Source: Caldilineaceae bacterium (GTDB lineage: Bacteria > Chloroflexota > Anaerolineae > Caldilineales > Caldilineaceae). From it: 5,648 nt of DNA. This document shows positions 1 to 5,648 of the stretch, piece by piece (the first letter of the stretch is position 1; every line of letters begins with the position of its first letter). The stretch spans positions 1-5,648 of the forward strand of contig JAPPKT010000491.1 in assembly GCA_028819675.1 (NCBI GenBank). Direction: 5' to 3'. The notes beneath the pieces were generated by a model, which was not told the DNA's origin, made no database searches, and saw only the letters and a list, made by a program, of their open reading frames with translations. The position numbers and the translations under genes are program-made.

Positions 1-2
1 AA

Positions 3-629
3 CAGGCCGTCGCCCGCGCCAAATTGGCCGTCGCCGCCCTCGAACGCCAGGTCGAAGAACGCCGCATCCGCGCACCCTTCACCGGCCAGGTCGTCGCCGT
101 CGGTATCGGCCTCAACAGCATGCGCGGCCCCCTCGAACCGCCCCAGCGTCGCGCCGACGTGCCCGCCTTCTCCCCCTTCATCGTCATCGTCGAACCCGAA
201 CCCGTGGAACTGATCGTCTCCAGCCAGGCCGCGCGCGCCGCCGACCTCGTCATCGGCAAAGAGGTCACCGCCATTCATCGCTGGGCACAGGACCAGCCCT
301 TTCCCGTGCACGTCGCACAACTGCCCACCATATCCTCCGGCGACCGTTTCATCCCCGGTTTCCCCGGCTCCATCCACCTCACCGTTGAAGGCGAAACGCC
401 CCCGCTCGTCGCCGGAGAATTCATCAACATCCAGGTCGTCGCCGCCGTGCGCGACGACACGCTCCTGCTGCCCGACGCCGCCGTGCGCCGCTTCGGTGGC
501 CGCACCTTTGTCGTTGTCCAGGATGGCGACCGCCAGCGCCGCATCGACATCCGTACCGGCCTCGAAAGCCAGGGTATGGTCGAAGTGCTGGAAGGTCTCG
601 AAGAGGGCGATGTCATCTTAGGTCGATAA
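3..629 (+). CDS. HlyD/MacA-family membrane fusion (periplasmic adaptor) protein, C-terminal part
   Basis: The frame is open from the first complete codon at position 3, so the gene starts upstream and 208 residues remain; the TTG at 24 is an internal Leu, not a start. In fragment numbering, residues 1-21 are the end of an Ala/Arg/Glu-rich coiled-coil helix. It runs into RIRAPFTGQVVAV (21-33), the classic second half of the lipoyl/barrel-sandwich domain of HlyD-type adaptors. Residues about 65-148 look like the beta-barrel domain, ending in PLVAGEFINIQVV. Residues about 150-208 (DDTLLLPDAAVRRFGGRTFVVV, then GLEEGDVIL) match the membrane-proximal domain. Between the lipoyl motif and the barrel sits a Pro-rich insert (about 36-58). 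By family knowledge such proteins bridge or gate an ABC exporter on the outer side of the membrane. The permease start codon directly follows this stop codon, which supports a shared complex. The N-terminal anchor or signal is outside the window. Confidence 0.9.
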   Translation, partial: QAVARAKLAVAALERQVEERRIRAPFTGQVVAVGIGLNSMRGPLEPPQRRADVPAFSPFIVIVEPEPVELIVSSQAARAADLVIGKEVTAIHRWAQDQPFPVHVAQLPTISSGDRFIPGFPGSIHLTVEGETPPLVAGEFINIQVVAAVRDDTLLLPDAAVRRFGGRTFVVVQDGDRQRRIDIRTGLESQGMVEVLEGLEEGDVILGR

Positions 630-632
630 ATG
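620..632 (+). promoter_or_regulatory. Weak Shine-Dalgarno and stop/start junction for the permease gene
   Basis: The adaptor stop TAA (627-629) is immediately followed by ATG (630-632). The only SD-like bases are AGGT at 620-623, about 6-7 bases before the start. The direct abutment suggests translational coupling, so that permease synthesis follows adaptor synthesis. The start is supported by the protein: an Arg-containing cytoplasmic N-terminus leads straight into the first membrane segment. Coupling is inferred from spacing only. Confidence 0.45.
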
Positions 633-3470
633 CCCAACCGTCTCCCCTTTCTCGGGCTGGCGCTCCGCCGCCTGTTTAGCAGACCCAGCCTGACCCTGCT
701 GTCCCTCCTCAGTATCGTTCTGGCAATCGGCATGGTTGCCAGTATCCCAGTCTTCTCACAGGGGGTCTCCTACCTGCTGCTCCAGGACGAGCTCGCCCAC
801 ATCGGCACAACCTTCCACCGTCCCCCCCTCACCATGCGTTTCTACTTTATCGTCCCCAAATCCGCCGCCCTGCCCCTCGATAGCGCCCTCCGCCTCGAAC
901 ACGAATTTCGCCGCATCGTCGAAAGAGAGACCGGTCTTAGCGTCGCCGAAACGCTCACCTACGTCGCCAGCCCCGGTATGACCGTCCAGCCTCTGGAAGA
1001 CGACACATCCTACTCCGAACTCAAAGAAAACATCATCGTCGAGAATATCCAGTTCGCCGTCGTCACCGATATCCGCGACCGCATCGACATCGTCGAGGGC
1101 CTTCCCTTCGGCACCGAAACCGCCGACGGCACCGTCAACGTCTGGATGTTTGAAGAAAAGGCTACCGAGCTGGGCTTCCAGGTCGGTGAGACCTACCACA
1201 TGGTCGAAGGAGCCAGCGGTAACGAGATACCCATCACCGTTGCCGGAGTCTGGAAGCCGGCTGAACTCTCCGACTTCTACTGGTCCGCTACCACCATCTC
1301 CTGGCGCAAACTCCTGCTCGTCACCGATAACACCTATCGCCGTTCCGTCGAGCCCGCCGTCAGCCGCCGCACCGGCATCGCCGTCTGGTACCTCAACCCT
1401 GACGAAGAATCATTGAAACTCCACCAGGCCGATTCCGTCGCCAATGGACTCCGAACCGTGCCAGGCCGGGCCGATCTGCGCTTCACCGGCACCAAAATGG
1501 ATGTCTCGCCTGAGTTGCCTCTGAATCGCTATCTGCAGCGAAGGGCCAGCCTGTCCGCACTCCTCGTCGGCTTCAGCCTGCCCGCCCTCGGTCTCCTCCT
1601 CTTCTTTCTCTGGATTCTCTCGCACGTCACCGCCCAGTTCCAACAGGAAGAGGTTGCCATCCTCGCCTCGCGCGGCGCCGGACGCCGCTTCGTCGCACTC
1701 CTCATCCTTCTCGAATCTTTTCTCCTTCTCATTGTCGGCATCCCACTCGGGCTCGGCGCCGGCTATATCATGGCCCGCGCCATGGGATTGGCTTCCGGTT
1801 TCCTCTCCTTCACCCCCCGCGCCGGGATCCCCGCCACCATCTTTGAAGTGGACTGGCGGCTCATCGGCATAGCCGTGTTGCTGCTCCTCCTCGCGCGCGG
1901 CATCCCTGCCCTGCGCGCCGCCCGCGGCGGTATCGTCCAGCACCTGCGCGCCCGCTCCCGCCCGCACGCCGCCATTACCACCCTGCTGCTCATCGGCGAC
2001 GGCGCACTCATCGTCCTTTCCTGGTATGCCTACCGCCAGCTCAGCCAGCGCGGCACACTCGGCATCATCGGCTGGGAGCCCAGCGGCGATCCCTTCCGCG
2101 ACCCGCTCCTGCTCCTGACGCCATCCCTCTTCGTCTTTACCTCAGCACTCGTCCTGACCCATCTATTCCCCCTGCTCATGGGGCCTGCCGATCGCCTTGG
2201 AAACCGCCTCCGCTCCTTCGTTGCCTACATGGGCCTCACCCAGCTCCACCGCCAGGGCAGGCACTACTCCGGCAGCCTCTTCCTCACCATGGTCTGTCTC
2301 AGCCTCGGCGCCTTCTACGCCTCGATGGCCCTCAGCCTCGACCAGTGGCTGGCCGACCGCATCCACTACCAGGTCGGCGCCGACTTCCGCTTCCAGCAGG
2401 GCATCCCCCCTCCCGCCATGGGCGGCCCTGCCTTACCCGACGAGGAGCCCGACCCGGAAGTCGTCAGCGCTTGGTTGTTGCCCGTTGACGACTACAAGGG
2501 AATCCCGGGTGTCGAAGACGCAACCCGCGTCGCCGTCTTCAAAGCCAACACAAGCGTTTCCCGCCAGATCGACGCCGTCTTTCTCGGCATCGACCGTTTC
2601 GACTTTCCCCGCATCGCCTTCCACCGTTCCGACTTCAACTACGCCCCCCTCGGCGAAATGATGAATCGACTCGGCATGTATCCCAACGGGATCCTCGTTT
2701 CCCGCAACTTCCTGCGCCGCAGCCGTCTCCTCGAAGGCCAGACCACCAAGCTGACAATGTCGATCAACTACGGCTCCTTTGAACACGAATTCCTCATCGT
2801 CGGCGCTTACGACTACTTTCCCACCGCCTATCCCGAGGATACCGAAGTCTTTGTTGGTAACTTGGACTATGTTTTCGATCAGGTCGGGGACGAAAGCCTG
2901 CACCAGATCTGGATGCAGACCAGCGATGAAGCCGTCCCCCAGACAATCGTCGACAGCCTCATCGAACTCGGCATCTGGCCTATCCGCATCCGCGACGCCC
3001 GCGCCCTCCTCACGCTCGACGAAGAAAGAGTCGAGCGCATCGGTCTCTACGGCATTCTGTCCGTCGGCTTCCTCGCCTCCACCCTGCTTGCCAGCCTCGG
3101 ACTCCTCGTCTACACCTATGCCTCACTCCAGGGGCGCCTGCAGCAGATCAGCGTCATGCGCGCCGTCGGCCTCAAAACCAGGCTCGTCCTCGCCATGGTC
3201 GGCGTCGAATACCTGGGCGTAATCCTTTTCGGCGTCCTTTGGGGCGTGGCCATCGGCGTCGCCACCGCCTGGCTCTTCGTGCCCTTCTTCCGTGTTAGCG
3301 GTGATCCCATCTTTGCCCTGCCCCCCTTCGTGCGACATATCGCCTGGGGCCAGATCGGCATCCTCGCGCTCGTATTCGGCACTGCCCTATTGGGTTCCCA
3401 GACCGTAATCCTCTATTGGAGCACGCGTCGCGATCTCTTCCAGGTACTGCGCATGGGACAGAGGGAGTAA
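630..3470 (+). CDS. FtsX/MacB-type ABC transporter permease with two FtsX units (about 10 TM)
   Basis: This is the membrane subunit of the exporter, 946 residues. A basic N-terminus (LALRRLFSRPS, 10-20) leads into TM1 (about 20-50). A large extracytoplasmic domain (about 51-305) takes the place of the MacB periplasmic domain. TM2-4 follow at about 306-331, 354-383 and 408-426, with the FtsX coupling signature EEVAILASRGAGRRF at 340-354. TM5 (about 447-467) and TM6 (about 492-516) connect to a second unit: TM7 about 547-571, a second extracytoplasmic domain (about 572-803, with a Pro/acid-rich stretch at 591-610), then TM8-10 at about 804-829, 852-884 and 903-929. The second coupling motif, ISVMRAVGL, is at 840-848. 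The 4+2+4 layout resembles E. coli YbbP-like predicted permeases more than four-TM MacB. These proteins use ATP-driven conformational change (mechanotransmission) to move or extract substrates outside the membrane. The substrate is unknown. TM limits are judged by eye. Confidence 0.93.
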   Translation: MPNRLPFLGLALRRLFSRPSLTLLSLLSIVLAIGMVASIPVFSQGVSYLLLQDELAHIGTTFHRPPLTMRFYFIVPKSAALPLDSALRLEHEFRRIVERETGLSVAETLTYVASPGMTVQPLEDDTSYSELKENIIVENIQFAVVTDIRDRIDIVEGLPFGTETADGTVNVWMFEEKATELGFQVGETYHMVEGASGNEIPITVAGVWKPAELSDFYWSATTISWRKLLLVTDNTYRRSVEPAVSRRTGIAVWYLNPDEESLKLHQADSVANGLRTVPGRADLRFTGTKMDVSPELPLNRYLQRRASLSALLVGFSLPALGLLLFFLWILSHVTAQFQQEEVAILASRGAGRRFVALLILLESFLLLIVGIPLGLGAGYIMARAMGLASGFLSFTPRAGIPATIFEVDWRLIGIAVLLLLLARGIPALRAARGGIVQHLRARSRPHAAITTLLLIGDGALIVLSWYAYRQLSQRGTLGIIGWEPSGDPFRDPLLLLTPSLFVFTSALVLTHLFPLLMGPADRLGNRLRSFVAYMGLTQLHRQGRHYSGSLFLTMVCLSLGAFYASMALSLDQWLADRIHYQVGADFRFQQGIPPPAMGGPALPDEEPDPEVVSAWLLPVDDYKGIPGVEDATRVAVFKANTSVSRQIDAVFLGIDRFDFPRIAFHRSDFNYAPLGEMMNRLGMYPNGILVSRNFLRRSRLLEGQTTKLTMSINYGSFEHEFLIVGAYDYFPTAYPEDTEVFVGNLDYVFDQVGDESLHQIWMQTSDEAVPQTIVDSLIELGIWPIRIRDARALLTLDEERVERIGLYGILSVGFLASTLLASLGLLVYTYASLQGRLQQISVMRAVGLKTRLVLAMVGVEYLGVILFGVLWGVAIGVATAWLFVPFFRVSGDPIFALPPFVRHIAWGQIGILALVFGTALLGSQTVILYWSTRRDLFQVLRMGQRE
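3461..3467 (+). promoter_or_regulatory. Ribosome binding site of the tandem ATPase gene
   Basis: The purine run GAGGGAG contains AGGGAG (3462-3467), a good Shine-Dalgarno match ending seven bases before the ATG at 3475. It lies within the last codons of the permease gene, directly before its TAA (3468-3470). It fixes the ATPase start at 3475, and its strength compared with the junction at 620-632 suggests that the ATPase is initiated independently as well as by coupling. Confidence 0.75.
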
Positions 3471-3474
3471 CAGC

Positions 3475-5499
<2,025 letters not shown>

Positions 5500-5585
5500 A
5501 ATCCATCAACCATGACTCACAATGGCGAAAGGCGTCCCCCTCCCCTTTCCCCTCTTATACGTAAGCACCAATCAATCGCTACTAT
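5500..5585. other. Intergenic spacer with no recognisable gene or terminator
   Basis: Base composition becomes visibly less GC-rich than in the genes. The only ATG-led + strand frame of note (from 5512) is 28 codons, has no Shine-Dalgarno, and stops inside the repeat. Two weak inverted pairs are visible (CCAT 5510-5513 with ATGG 5522-5525; CTTA 5554-5557 with TAAG 5562-5565). Both have 4-bp stems, too short for an intrinsic terminator, and no U-tract follows either. A pyrimidine tract at 5535-5556 is listed separately. Confidence 0.7.
5535..5556. other. Homopyrimidine tract with mirror symmetry
   Basis: All 22 bases on the + strand are C or T. Positions 5540-5554 form a perfect 15-base mirror repeat centred on TTT (CCCC either side). 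The minus strand carries three G-runs of 4, 4 and 5, one short of a standard three-tier G-quadruplex. Such tracts can in principle form triplex DNA, but no function can be assigned here. It may simply be low-complexity spacer. Confidence 0.5.
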
Positions 5586-5648
5586 CACTGACCACTGACC
5601 ACTGACTACTGACCACTGACCACTGACCACTGACAACTGACCACTGAC
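5586..5648. repeat. Tandem heptamer repeat, nine units of (C/T/A)ACTGAC, continuing past the window
   Basis: From 5586 to the last base the sequence is nine consecutive 7-bp units with no insertion or deletion. Seven are CACTGAC, unit 4 (5607-5613) is TACTGAC and unit 8 (5635-5641) is AACTGAC, so all variation is at the first position and ACTGAC is invariant. The array reaches the window edge, so its full length is unknown. The unit has no self-complementarity, so the array should not form hairpins. On the + strand TGA occurs in every frame, which excludes coding there. Heptanucleotide arrays of this general kind (STRR) are known from intergenic regions of filamentous cyanobacteria, and I recall similar arrays in Chloroflexota. 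Slippage or mobile spread is a plausible origin; function is unknown. Confidence 0.92.

Noticed and set aside
24..26. TTG at 24 as the start of the adaptor gene
   Set aside because: The frame is open to the window edge, and the residues before it (QAVARAK) continue the coiled-coil helix, so the gene is truncated by the window and does not start here.
1410..1967. 185-codon open frame on the minus strand
   Set aside because: Codon-aligned antisense of the permease, with Glu/Gly-rich nonsense composition opposite membrane segments.
5510..5565. Intrinsic terminator after the ATPase gene
   Set aside because: The only inverted pairs have 4-bp stems, and no run of T follows them on the + strand.
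5512..5598. Short + strand ORF of 28 codons starting at the ATG at 5512
   Set aside because: It has no ribosome binding site, crosses the low-complexity pyrimidine tract, and ends in the repeat; nothing suggests a real peptide.
5586..5648. CRISPR array
   Set aside because: The units are contiguous 7-mers with no spacers, far shorter than CRISPR repeats, and no cas gene is present in the window.

Overview
The window holds the 3' part of an ABC export operon from a GC-rich bacterium, all on the + strand, followed by an intergenic region that runs into a tandem heptamer repeat. Three genes lie almost end to end: the C-terminal part of an HlyD-type membrane fusion (adaptor) protein (3-629), a 946-residue FtsX/MacB-type permease (630-3470), and a 674-residue protein with two complete ABC ATPase domains in one chain (3475-5499). 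The stop and start codons of the first two genes are directly adjacent, and four bases separate the second and third. No promoter is visible, so it should lie upstream of the window. No convincing terminator is visible after the last gene.

The best guess for the organism is a member of the Chloroflexota (Anaerolineae/Caldilineae-like). The first ATPase domain carries wording (FVWQQSSRNLIPYLTAQENV, VAIAVALAN, ADEPTGEVDS, then an AbrB-like tail) that I associate with ABC ATPases of Chloroflexota and some Actinobacteria. This assignment rests on recalled family resemblance, not on a search. Codons end very strongly in C, and this explains the long but spurious open frames on the minus strand.

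The parts fit one machine of the MacAB / YknXYZ / YbbAP type. The permease contains two FtsX units and two large extracytoplasmic domains. The ATPase protein supplies two non-identical nucleotide-binding domains, and the adaptor would act outside the membrane. A simple model is one permease plus one tandem ATPase, with adaptor subunits added. The substrate cannot be read from the sequence; lipids, lipoproteins, peptides or hydrophobic drugs are all possible.

The most notable points are the fusion of two ATPases that in related operons are, as far as I recall, usually separate neighbouring genes; the AbrB/MraZ-like hairpin motif trapped between them; a Trp/Pro/Arg-containing disordered linker; and nine exact-period copies of the heptamer (C/T/A)ACTGAC running off the 3' edge. 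The transporter itself is a recognisable family, and I do not see a wholly new system.
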